From Clostridia bacterium (lineage in GTDB: Bacteria > Bacillota > Clostridia > Oscillospirales > CAG-272): a DNA stretch of 16,771 nt. Positions 1-7,000 of this stretch are shown here, piece after piece. A program made the translations under genes and the position numbers. Position 1 is the stretch's first letter. Every line of letters starts with the position of its first letter. The notes beneath the pieces were generated by a model. That model was given only the letters and a program-made list of their open reading frames with translations, was not told where the DNA came from and ran no database searches. Where the stretch lies: contig CAAEBS010000135.1 of the NCBI GenBank assembly GCA_900754175.1, forward strand, positions 1 through 16,771, in the 5' to 3' direction.

Positions 1-52
1 GACACCTCATCCGTCAGCCTGCGGCTGCCACCTTCTCCCACTGGAGAAGGCT
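1..52. repeat. Dispersed extragenic double-hairpin repeat
   Basis: Two adjacent perfect hairpins are visible: CAGCC-tgc-GGCTG at 15-27 and CCTTCTCC-cact-GGAGAAGG at 31-50. From memory, near-identical extragenic elements recur in many Oscillospiraceae-like genomes. Only one copy lies in this window, so the repeat status is inference. No coding frame or promoter is seen here. Bases 53-125 are AT-rich and hold nothing I can name. Confidence 0.55.
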
Positions 53-125
53 TTCGTTTGTTTCTGCGTTATATGTCAATAAATATGGGCGCCTTTACTT
101 CAGAATGGGCGTAAAATCGGCTTAC

Positions 126-212
126 GTGTCATCCTGAGCGGAGGGCGACAGCCCGGAGTCGAACCCGGAGGGCGACCGCAGGTCGGGATCTCCAATCGTC
201 GAGCGCACCAAC
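126..212 (+). repeat. CCTGAGCG-type dispersed repeat, copy 1
   Basis: This copy begins GTGTCATCCTGAGCGGAGGG and ends GAGCGCACCAAC. It contains three small hairpins: GGGC-gaca-GCCC (143-154), CCGG...CCGG (153-168) and CGACC-gca-GGTCG (173-185). A second copy follows 112 bp downstream at 238, and an inverted partial copy ends the window. The core resembles the widespread bacterial extragenic motif CCTGAGCG...AGTCGAA...GGATCT. Its function is unknown. Confidence 0.8.
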
Positions 213-237
213 CTCAGCACCCCACTTCCGCCCCTCC

Positions 238-324
238 GTGTCATCCTGAGCGGAGGGCGAAGCCCGGAGTCGAACCCGTCAGGGCGACCGCAGGTCGGGA
301 TCTACTATGGGCGAGCGCACCAAC
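238..324 (+). repeat. CCTGAGCG-type dispersed repeat, copy 2
   Basis: Same orientation as the copy at 126 and alignable along its whole length. The differences cluster in hairpin loops: the first hairpin is GGGC-gaa-GCCC instead of GGGC-gaca-GCCC. Further changes lie in the spacer after the GTCGAACCC motif and after GGGATCT. The CGACC-gca-GGTCG hairpin is unchanged. It ends 8 bp short of the stop codon of the DeoR-family gene, so it sits in that gene's 3' flank. It could act as a transcript end, but no T-run is seen on the minus strand. Confidence 0.8.
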
Positions 325-331
325 TTTTCAA

Positions 332-1102
332 TCATTCCCGATAATAAAGACAGGCGTTTTGCAGGCGGCGCAGGGTCAGGCGGTTGCTTGCAACAATCGT
401 TTCATCCAGGGGAACGGCGGTGACCACATAATCCACCTCCGAGAGCGGGAAAAGGCGGAAGACCGAGGCGGTGCCGAATTTTGCGGAATCGCAGAGAAAG
501 ACCTTTTTGCGTGCGCATTTTGCCATACATAGCCGCAAAGCCGTTTCTTCCTCCGAATAATCCGAGATCATCCCCGTGTCGTCCAGCGAGGAAGAGGAAA
601 AGAACATCAGGTCGGCGGAATAGCGCTCCACCGTTGCCATGGCGGTATCTCCCACGAAGGCAAGCGAATCGGAAAGAAGTCTGCCGCCGGTGGAATAGAT
701 CTGGTGCCCCTTTTCGGAAAAAGATCTGGCGGTGTGCAGACCGTTCGTCAAAATCCGCACGTTGTCCTGCGGGCGCAACATCCCCGCCAGGGGCAGGGCG
801 GTCGTGGAGGCGTCGATGAAAAGAAAAGAGGAGGAAGGAACAAGCGTGGCGGCGGCACGGCAGATGACCTGCTTTTCTTTGGTGTGGGTGCCGCTCCGGA
901 AACTGATCGGAGGATGCCCCTCGTCTGCCAGCACGGCACCGCCGTGACTGCGGCGGAGGTAGCCCTGCTTTTCAAGAATATCAAGGTCACGCCGGATGGT
1001 GGGTTGGCTGGCGTACAGCCTGCGGCTGAGGTCGGCAACCCCCACGAAACGCTCCGCTTCCAGAATTTCCAGTATTTCAAGATGCCGTTGATTTTTCAGC
1101 AT
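332..1102 (-). CDS. DeoR/GlpR-family transcriptional repressor
   Basis: This 256-residue protein has the usual length and plan of a DeoR-family sugar-metabolism repressor. The N-terminal winged helix-turn-helix covers about residues 1-57, with the family signature VADLSRRLYASQPTIRRDL followed by LRRSHGGAV. A DeoR C-terminal sensor domain of the sugar-phosphate isomerase-like fold runs from about 75 to 235 and includes FIDASTT, ILTNGL and STGGRL. Family members usually bind a phosphorylated sugar or polyol intermediate and release DNA. The ATG at 1102 has a good Shine-Dalgarno site, GGAGG (complement of 1111-1115), 8 nt upstream. The gene is divergent from the HAD and G1P dehydrogenase genes, and a palindrome lies between them. 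I infer that it controls that unit and probably itself; its effector could be glycerol 1-phosphate, DHAP or a related phosphate. The family call is firm; the ligand is unknown. Confidence 0.93.
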   Translation of the reverse strand: MLKNQRHLEILEILEAERFVGVADLSRRLYASQPTIRRDLDILEKQGYLRRSHGGAVLADEGHPPISFRSGTHTKEKQVICRAAATLVPSSSFLFIDASTTALPLAGMLRPQDNVRILTNGLHTARSFSEKGHQIYSTGGRLLSDSLAFVGDTAMATVERYSADLMFFSSSSLDDTGMISDYSEEETALRLCMAKCARKKVFLCDSAKFGTASVFRLFPLSEVDYVVTAVPLDETIVASNRLTLRRLQNACLYYRE

Positions 1103-1155
1103 GGTCGGTTCCTCCGGAAAATGATCGAATCTGATCGTTTATAAGTTTGAAAGCC

Positions 1156-1169
1156 ATCTGTTGACAGAT
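1156..1169. promoter_or_regulatory. Candidate operator palindrome between divergent genes
   Basis: ATCTGT-tg-ACAGAT is an inverted repeat with perfect 6-bp arms. It overlaps the -35 box (TTGACA, 1161-1166) of the rightward promoter and lies close to the likely leftward promoter. The location suits a repressor site for the divergent DeoR-family protein. No consensus for this regulator is known to me. Confidence 0.5.
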
Positions 1170-1190
1170 AACGCTCATTTATATTATAAT
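1161..1190 (+). promoter_or_regulatory. Sigma-A-type promoter for the HAD/G1P dehydrogenase unit
   Basis: A perfect -35 box TTGACA (1161-1166) is followed after 18 bp by a perfect -10 box TATAAT (1185-1190). Transcription would start near 1197, leaving a leader of about 60 nt before the ATG at 1256. The -10 box lies inside the palindrome TATAATTATA (1185-1194), which gives a possible -10 on the opposite strand too. Confidence 0.75.
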
Positions 1191-1255
1191 TATATCCGGA
1201 AAAGGACAGATTGTCAAGAGTGAAAATCGTCTGTGAGAAAGGAAACCGAAAGAAA

Positions 1256-1969
1256 ATGAAAAAACTGGTCGCATTTGATCTTGACGGCACGCTGACCCAG
1301 CACAAAACGCCGCTTGACGAGGAAAACCGTGCGGTGCTGGACGCCCTCCGGCAAAAGGGATATCACCTGCTGATGGTCGGGGCAGGGCAGTGCCGGCGCA
1401 TTTTTGAGCAGATGGGGCGCTATCCCATCGACATCATCGGAAACTACGGCTTGCAGTATGCCGAGTACCGGGAAAAGTCCGGCGATATCGAGATCGTGCG
1501 GGACGAGACCTTTCCCTGCGACCGGCTGTCGGTGGAGGACCGGGTGAATTACTTCCGGAAAAAATACGGCTTTACCGAATATGCGGGGGACAGCGTGGAG
1601 TACCACCCCTCGGGATGCGTGACCTTTGCCATTCTTGGCACCAAGGCGGCGCAGGCAGATAAGCTTGCCTTTGACCCCGACCGCAGTCGCCGCCGCCGGT
1701 TTTACGGCGAGGTAGTGGAGGCGTTCCCGGAATATACCGTATTTGTGGGCGGCTCGTCCTCCTTTGACATGGCGCCGAAGCCTTACGACAAATACTATGC
1801 GCTGTCGCTTTACTGCAAGGAGCATGGGATTGCCCATTCGGAGGCGGTGTTTGTGGGAGACGATTACGGTCCCGGCGGAAACGACGAATCGGTGTTCCGC
1901 TCGGACATTGACTTTATCTGCGTGGACGATTACCGGAAGCTGAAGCAGGCTTTACGGGAGCTTCTTTAA
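1256..1969 (+). CDS. HAD-IIB phosphatase/phosphomutase, related to eukaryotic-type phosphomannomutase
   Basis: This 237-residue HAD-superfamily enzyme has motif I FDLDGTLT, with nucleophile D8 and acid/base D10. It ends with motif III/IV VFVGDDYGPGGND (residues 200-210). The C2-type cap and segment GGSSSFDMAPKPYDKYYAL (165-183) match the human PMM2 segment GGQISFDVFPDGWDKRYCL, and the metal loop matches PMM2 GDKTMPGGND. The similarity to the alpha-PMM branch of HAD-IIB is therefore clear by eye. Whether it is a mutase or, more likely in bacteria, a sugar- or polyol-phosphate phosphatase cannot be decided. I chose ATG 1256 because the protein then begins MKKLVAFDLDGT as family members do, with AAAGGA (1238-1243) upstream; an in-frame TTG at 1211 lacks support. 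The G1P dehydrogenase gene starts 25 nt downstream, probably in the same operon. Confidence 0.88.
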   Translation: MKKLVAFDLDGTLTQHKTPLDEENRAVLDALRQKGYHLLMVGAGQCRRIFEQMGRYPIDIIGNYGLQYAEYREKSGDIEIVRDETFPCDRLSVEDRVNYFRKKYGFTEYAGDSVEYHPSGCVTFAILGTKAAQADKLAFDPDRSRRRRFYGEVVEAFPEYTVFVGGSSSFDMAPKPYDKYYALSLYCKEHGIAHSEAVFVGDDYGPGGNDESVFRSDIDFICVDDYRKLKQALRELL

Positions 1970-1994
1970 ATAAATGAATTTGGGGGAATGAAGA

Positions 1995-3257
1995 ATGGAG
2001 ATCAGAGAATTACTGGCGGGAAAAAGAAACTGCGCCTGTGGGCGGGATCACCTTTGTCCCATTGATGCGGTCGTGATCGGCAAGGGCGCCTGCGAAAGCC
2101 TGGGCAGACTAACCGAGGGTTACTCGAAAATTCTGGTGGTTGCCGACCGGAACACCTACGCCGTGGGCGGCAGGCAGGTGTGCGGACAGCTTGGCAAAAA
2201 GGCGTATGACGTTCTGGTTTATGACGATGCGGGCGTGCTGGTTCCCAACGAGGCGGCGATTGCCCGGCTTCGCTCTCACCTGCGTGCGGACGCCGATCTG
2301 ATCGTGGGCATCGGCTCGGGCGTGATCAACGATCTTTGCAAGCACGTCAGCTTTGAGGCAGGGTTGCCGTACTTCATCGTGGCGACCGCTCCCTCCATGG
2401 ACGGTTACGCTTCCAAGGGCGCCGCACTGATTCTGGACGGCATGAAGGTAACGCTGAACGCCGCTGTGCCGAAAGCGATCATCGCCGATGAAAATATTCT
2501 GAAAAACGCTCCCTTTGAAATGATTCAGGCAGGCTACGGCGACATCATCGGAAAATACTCCTGTCTCAACGACTGGAAGCTGAGCCACCTGGTGAACGGG
2601 GAATATCTGTGCGAATATGTGATGAACGCCACTTATGAAGCGGTGGAAAAGACGGTGGCGCTTGCCGACGGGCTGAAGCGGCGTGAGCCGGAGGCGGTGT
2701 GCGCCCTGATGGAAGCGCTGGTGGCAGTGGGGATCCTGATGGCATACGTCGGCAATTCCCGCCCTGCGTCCGGAAGTGAGCATCACCTGTCGCACTACTT
2801 TGAAATCGTGGGGATTCTGCGGGGCGAGCCGTATTATCCGCACGGGATCGACGTATGCTATTCGGCGATTGAAACGGCAAAGCTCCGGGAAGCACTGCTT
2901 GCCATGCCGGCGCCGGTACCGCACAGCGAAAAGCACGATGCGGCACGCTATGAGTCCGAGATCCGCCGCATTTACGGCACGCTGGCGCCGGAGGTTCTGG
3001 CACTGCAGAAGAAGCAGGGCTGGTATGAGACCGATCGGATCCCGGTTTACCGGGAAAAGTGGGAGGAGATCCGCCGGGTGCTTGCCGACGCTCCCGGCTC
3101 CGCCCGGATGCTGGAGCTGACCGAAAGAATCGGCTTGCGCTATCCGGAGTTCCGGCAATTTTACGGAGACGCAAAGATTGACGACGCTCTGCTGTACGCC
3201 AAGGACCTCAAGGACCGCTACACCGTGCTCTGGATGTATTACGATCTGACGGTATAA
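1995..3257 (+). CDS. egsA: sn-Glycerol-1-phosphate dehydrogenase (AraM/EgsA family)
   Basis: This enzyme reduces dihydroxyacetone phosphate to sn-glycerol 1-phosphate with NAD(P)H in the cytoplasm. The 420-residue protein belongs to the iron-containing alcohol dehydrogenase/glycerol dehydrogenase fold and is slightly longer than Bacillus AraM. The nucleotide-binding loop is GIGSGVINDLCK (residues 105-116), followed by TAPSMDGYAS near 131-140. By comparison with glycerol dehydrogenase, likely metal ligands are D183 in AGYGD, a His of SEHHLSH (263-267) and H283 in YPHG. SRPASGSEHHLSHYFE is the AraM-type signature. The ATG at 1995 has GGGGG at 1982-1986, 8 nt upstream. In Bacillus the product feeds heptaprenylglyceryl phosphate synthesis, but no PcrB-type gene is in view. 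It lies downstream of a HAD phosphatase under a divergent DeoR regulator; a similar araL (HAD)-araM pairing occurs in the B. subtilis ara operon. Confidence 0.92.
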   Translation: MEIRELLAGKRNCACGRDHLCPIDAVVIGKGACESLGRLTEGYSKILVVADRNTYAVGGRQVCGQLGKKAYDVLVYDDAGVLVPNEAAIARLRSHLRADADLIVGIGSGVINDLCKHVSFEAGLPYFIVATAPSMDGYASKGAALILDGMKVTLNAAVPKAIIADENILKNAPFEMIQAGYGDIIGKYSCLNDWKLSHLVNGEYLCEYVMNATYEAVEKTVALADGLKRREPEAVCALMEALVAVGILMAYVGNSRPASGSEHHLSHYFEIVGILRGEPYYPHGIDVCYSAIETAKLREALLAMPAPVPHSEKHDAARYESEIRRIYGTLAPEVLALQKKQGWYETDRIPVYREKWEEIRRVLADAPGSARMLELTERIGLRYPEFRQFYGDAKIDDALLYAKDLKDRYTVLWMYYDLTV

Positions 3258-3296
3258 GCCCGCATTTTGCCGCATGGTTTATGCTTTTTCCGTTGC

Positions 3297-3335
3297 TCCG
3301 AAAAAAATTCGTCGGATATTTCCGTTTTTTTCGGA
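3297..3335 (+). terminator. Probable terminator after the G1P dehydrogenase gene
   Basis: Outer arms TCCGAAAAAAA (3297-3307) and TTTTTTTCGGA (3325-3335) are exact complements. They enclose a small hairpin CGGA-tatt-TCCG (3313-3324) that is immediately followed by the seven T residues. A-tract, hairpin and T-tract make a plausible bidirectional terminator. The GC core is only 4 bp, and the structure lies just before the rpsT promoter, so an upstream promoter element is an alternative. Confidence 0.5.
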
Positions 3336-3342
3336 AAAGCTA

Positions 3343-3371
3343 TTGCAATTGGAATAAAAATGTGGTATGAT
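3343..3371 (+). promoter_or_regulatory. rpsT promoter, extended -10 type
   Basis: The -35 box TTGCAA (3343-3348) and the -10 box TATGAT (3366-3371) are 17 bp apart. A TG dinucleotide at 3363-3364 makes it an extended -10 promoter. Transcription would start near 3378, giving a leader of about 80 nt before rpsT. I saw no convincing regulatory fold in that leader. Confidence 0.75.
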
Positions 3372-3457
3372 ATGTAAATGTATGGATGAACCGGAAGCGT
3401 AACCTCTCATGCGCCGACGTTCAGACCCTTTATGAAGTTTTAACGGAGGTGAAAAGA

Positions 3458-3718
3458 ATGCCGAATATCAAAAGTGCAAAGAAGCGTGTCCTCGTCACAC
3501 AGACCAAGACCCTTCAGAACAAGATGTTCCGCACGCAGCTGAAGACCGACATGAAGAAATATCAGGCCGCTGTTGCTGCCGGTGATGTTGCTCTCGCTCA
3601 GGAAACCTACAAGGTTGCCGTGAAGAAGATTGACCAGGCTGCTGCCCGTGGGATCATCCACAAAAACGCTGCTGCTCGCAAAAAGAGCCAGTTTACAAAA
3701 GCGCTCAACAATATGTAA
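3458..3718 (+). CDS. rpsT: Small ribosomal subunit protein bS20
   Basis: The 86-residue, Lys- and Ala-rich protein begins MPNIKSAKKRV and ends with RGIIHKNAAARKKSQFTKAL, both characteristic of bS20, and has the normal length. It binds 16S rRNA and helps assemble the small ribosomal subunit. The start is fixed by GGAGGT at 3445-3450, 7 nt before the ATG; the open frame runs upstream to 3386 but has no ribosome-binding site there. The gene is monocistronic, with its own extended -10 promoter and a strong terminator. In E. coli S20 represses its own translation, but I cannot see that mechanism here. Its position directly upstream of rpoBC is unusual compared with the common Firmicutes order. Confidence 0.97.
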   Translation: MPNIKSAKKRVLVTQTKTLQNKMFRTQLKTDMKKYQAAVAAGDVALAQETYKVAVKKIDQAAARGIIHKNAAARKKSQFTKALNNM

Positions 3719-3724
3719 TGAAAA

Positions 3725-3768
3725 CCGTGTCCGATTTCTCACCGTCGGGCACGGATTTTTCTTTTTTT
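3725..3768 (+). terminator. rpsT intrinsic terminator
   Basis: A 10-bp stem, CCGTGTCCGA (3725-3734) and TCGGGCACGG (3745-3754), contains one G-T wobble and a 10-nt loop. It is followed by the T-rich run 3756-3768. It begins 6 nt after the rpsT stop codon. Confidence 0.88.
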
Positions 3769-3863
3769 CGGCAGGGAAAGGGATATTTTTTACCGGAAGC
3801 GGCAGAAAAATACCCGGATTTTAATTTTTTGTGATTTTACGGCACAAAATTTCCCAAAACAGC
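3769..3863. other. AT-rich spacer before the rpoB promoter
   Basis: No gene is seen here. Short complementary tracts TATTTTT and AAAAATA, about 20 nt apart near 3784-3818, could form a weak AT-rich hairpin. The A/T-rich stretch 3822-3860 directly upstream of the -35 box may act as an UP element for the rpoB promoter; this is inference from composition only. Confidence 0.35.
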
Positions 3864-3892
3864 TTGACAACTCTTGACAAATGTGCTATAAT
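3864..3892 (+). promoter_or_regulatory. rpoBC promoter, perfect consensus with repeated boxes
   Basis: TTGACA (3864-3869) and TATAAT (3887-3892) are 17 bp apart, an exact consensus. A TG at 3884-3885 adds an extended -10. A second TTGACA lies at 3874-3879 and a second TATAAT at 3905-3910, with TATAATTG repeated 18 bp apart. The second pair is 25 bp apart, so it is unlikely to act as a separate promoter on its own. Expected strength is very high. Confidence 0.9.
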
Positions 3893-3912
3893 TGTAAACT
3901 GCATTATAATTG

Positions 3913-3996
3913 CTTATTATGCCTTATCAGAGGTTTGCCGTCGGTGAGCGTCGGTTGCGGATTTTTGCCGACAGCGGTTTTTGCGGGGGTAATAAG
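3913..3996 (+). promoter_or_regulatory. Possibly structured rpoB 5' leader
   Basis: CTTATTA (3913-3919) and TAATAAG (3990-3996) are perfect complements and could close a domain of about 84 nt. Inside, two copies of GTCGG (3940-3944 and 3950-3954) can each pair with the single CCGAC (3968-3972), so the two hairpins exclude one another. TTTTT runs follow at 3962-3966 and 3978-3982. The whole leader from about 3899 to 4061 has no gene. No known riboswitch or L10-leader fold was recognised. Confidence 0.35.
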
Positions 3997-4061
3997 TATC
4001 GTTTTTCAGCGTTTTCCCAAGGTGCGTGCGGATTATTACTTTGAATGGAGTGATTGAACTA

Positions 4062-7000
4062 ATGGTCAATGTAAAAGAACAGAAGCTGGGTAAAGTCACG
4101 AGAATGAGTTTTTCAAAATCTTCTTTCCCGTGTGAGTTGCCGAATCTCGTTGAGGTACAGACAAAATCCTTCAAATGGTTTCTGGAAGAGGGACTGATGG
4201 AGGTTTTGCGTGACGTTTCTCCGATTACCGACCACTCGGACAATCTGGTGATTGAATTCGTATCCTATTCGATCGATCAGAAGCCCAAGTATACGGTGGA
4301 AGAGTGCAAGGAAAGAGACGCAAACTATGCGGCTCCCCTGAAAGTCAACGTCCGGCTGACCAACAAGAGCACCGGTGAAGTGAAGCAAACCGATATCTTC
4401 ATGGGCGATTTCCCAATCATGACCGAGACCGGTACCTTCGTTATCAACGGCGCAGAGCGTGTCATCGTTTCCCAGATCATCCGTTCTCCCGGTATGTACT
4501 ATGCCGATGACATTGACAAGGCGGGAAAAGAGATATACAGCACGACGGTGATTCCTTACCGTGGCGCATGGCTGGAGTACGAGATCGACGCCAACGGCGT
4601 GATGTACGTGCGGATCGACAAGACCCGTAAGCTCCCGCTTACCATGTTTATCCGTGCCCTCGGCGTGGAGACGAGAGATCAGATCTACGATATGTTTGGC
4701 GAGGAAGAGGCACTGACCCTGACCTTTGACAAAGACGAGAGTGAAACGCTGGCAATGGGTGTGAACTCCACGCCCGGTATTGAGGCGCTCAAAGAAATCT
4801 ATAAGAAGCTTCGTCCCGGCGAACCGCCTCTGGTGGAGCCGGCGCAGGCACTTATCCGCAACTATTTCTTTGACCCCAAGCGTTACGACATCGCACAGGT
4901 CGGACGTTATAAATTTGATAAAAAGATGGCGATCCACAACCGGATTGCCGGACGTAAACTGGCGGAAGCCGTCGTCAGCCCGATCACCGGAGAGGTTCTT
5001 TTCGAGGCGGGAGAGGTGCTGAACGAGGAACAGGCGCTTGCCGTCGAAAATGCCGCCGTCAACCTGGTGAAGATCGAGCTGGACAACGGCAAGGTCCTCA
5101 AGGTGTTCTCCAACGGAACCATCCGTCCGGAATGTCTGCTCGGCTACGATCTGAAGGATTGCGGCGTGAACGAGAAGGCAAGGACCGAGGTGCTCCTTGA
5201 AATCATGAAGGAATGTGGCGACGACGAAGAAGCCGTCAAGGCAATGGCGAAAGAGCGGATTGCCGATCTTTGCCCCAAGTGCCTGACCAAGGACGACGTA
5301 TTTGCTTCTATCAACTATCTGCTGAACCTGACCCACGGCGTCGGTAAGACGGACGATATCGACCACCTCGGCAACCGTCGTATCCGCTCGGTCGGCGAAC
5401 AGCTTCAAAACCAGCTCCGCATCGGCTTTACCCGTATGGATAAGATCATCAAGGAGCGTATGACCATTCAGGACAACGAGAGACTGACCCCCGGCGCTCT
5501 GATCAACATCAAGCCGGTCACCACGGTCATCCGGGAATTCTTCGGATCCTCTCAGCTCTCGCAGTTCATGGATCAGAACAACCCGCTGGCAGAGCTGACG
5601 CACAAGCGCCGTCTGTCCGCACTCGGTCCCGGCGGTCTTTCCCGTGAGCGCGCGTCCTTCGACGTGCGTGACGTACATTACACGCACTACGGACGGATGT
5701 GCCCCATCGAGACGCCTGAAGGTCCGAACATCGGTCTGATCTCCTACCTTACCACCTATGCCCGTATCAACGATTACGGCTTTATTGAAGCGCCTTTCCG
5801 CAAGGTGGATAAGGAAACCGGCACGGTTACCGACGAAGTGGAATACATGACGGCTGACCGTGAGGACAACTTTGTGATCGTGCCCGCCAACGAGCCGCTG
5901 GACGAAAACAATCATTTCGTGCACGAGCGTGTGACGGCAAGAGAACGTGGCGAATTCATCGAGAGAGACGCTCATGAAGTGGATTACATGGACGTTTCGC
6001 CGAAAATGGTCGTATCGGTTGCCACCGCTATGATCCCGTTTCTTGAAAACGACGATAACTCCCGTGCTCTGATGGGATCCAACATGCAGAAGCAGGCAGT
6101 GCCGCTGATGACCACCGACAACCCGATCGTGGGCACCGGTATGGAGTACAAGGCGGCGGTGGATTCCGGCGTCGTGGTGGTTGCCAAGAATGCCGGTATC
6201 GTGGATCATGTGGAAGCCGACAAGATCGTGATCGCCTGCGAAGACGGTCACAAGGACGTATACGATCTGATTAAATTCAAAAAGACCAACCAGGGAACCT
6301 GTTTCAATCAGCGCCCGATCGTAAGCCACGGCGAAGAGGTCGAGGCAGGGCAGGTCATTGCCGACGGTCCCGCTACTTCCAACGGCGAAATTTCGCTGGG
6401 CAAGAATGCGCTGATCGGCTTTATGACCTGGGAAGGTTATAACTACGAGGACGCCGTTCTGCTGAACGAGCGGCTGGTGCGTGACGACGTTTACACCTCT
6501 CTGCACATTGAGGAATACACGCACGAAGCAAGAGATACCAAGCTCGGACCGGAAGAAATCACCCGTGAAATCCCCAACGTGGGAGAGGATGCTCTGAAGG
6601 ATCTGAACGCTGAAGGTATCGTCAAGAAGGGAACCGAGGTCAGAGCGGGCGATATTCTGGTGGGTAAGATTACCCCCAAGGGTGAGACCGAGCTGACGGC
6701 GGAGGAGCGGTTGCTCCGTGCGATCTTCGGCGAAAAGGCAAGAGAAGTGAGAGATACCTCTCTCCGCCTGCCGCACGGCGAGTCGGGAATCGTAGTGGAC
6801 GTCAAGGTGTTCTCGCATGAGCACAACGACGATCTCCCCGCCGGCGTAAATAAAGTAGTCCGTGTGTATATCGCTCAGAAGAGAAAGATCTCTGTGGGCG
6901 ACAAGATGGCAGGACGTCACGGAAATAAGGGTGTCGTATCCCGGATCCTGCCGCCGGAGGATATGCCGTTCCTGCCGGACGGAACGCCTCTGGATATCGT

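Noticed and set aside
126..324. CRISPR array or tRNA-like gene
   Set aside because: There are only two copies, the repeats are far longer than CRISPR repeats, and the T-arm-like GGGTTCGACTCC on the minus strand has no acceptor, D-arm or anticodon arm around it.
481..1144. Arg- and Gly-rich plus-strand frames opposite the DeoR gene
   Set aside because: These are other-frame readings of a clear DeoR-family gene, with low-complexity, basic composition typical of spurious frames in GC-rich DNA.
1211..1255. Upstream TTG start for the HAD gene
   Set aside because: The extra 15 residues do not resemble HAD proteins, which begin just before DLDGT, and the TTG has no ribosome-binding site.
3386..3457. 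N-terminal extension of rpsT
   Set aside because: bS20 proteins start MPNIKSA, and GGAGGT is placed correctly for the ATG at 3458. The extension overlaps the leader.
4026..4061. GTG start for rpoB 12 codons upstream
   Set aside because: There is no well-placed Shine-Dalgarno site, whereas TGGAG precedes ATG 4062, and the extension has no family similarity.
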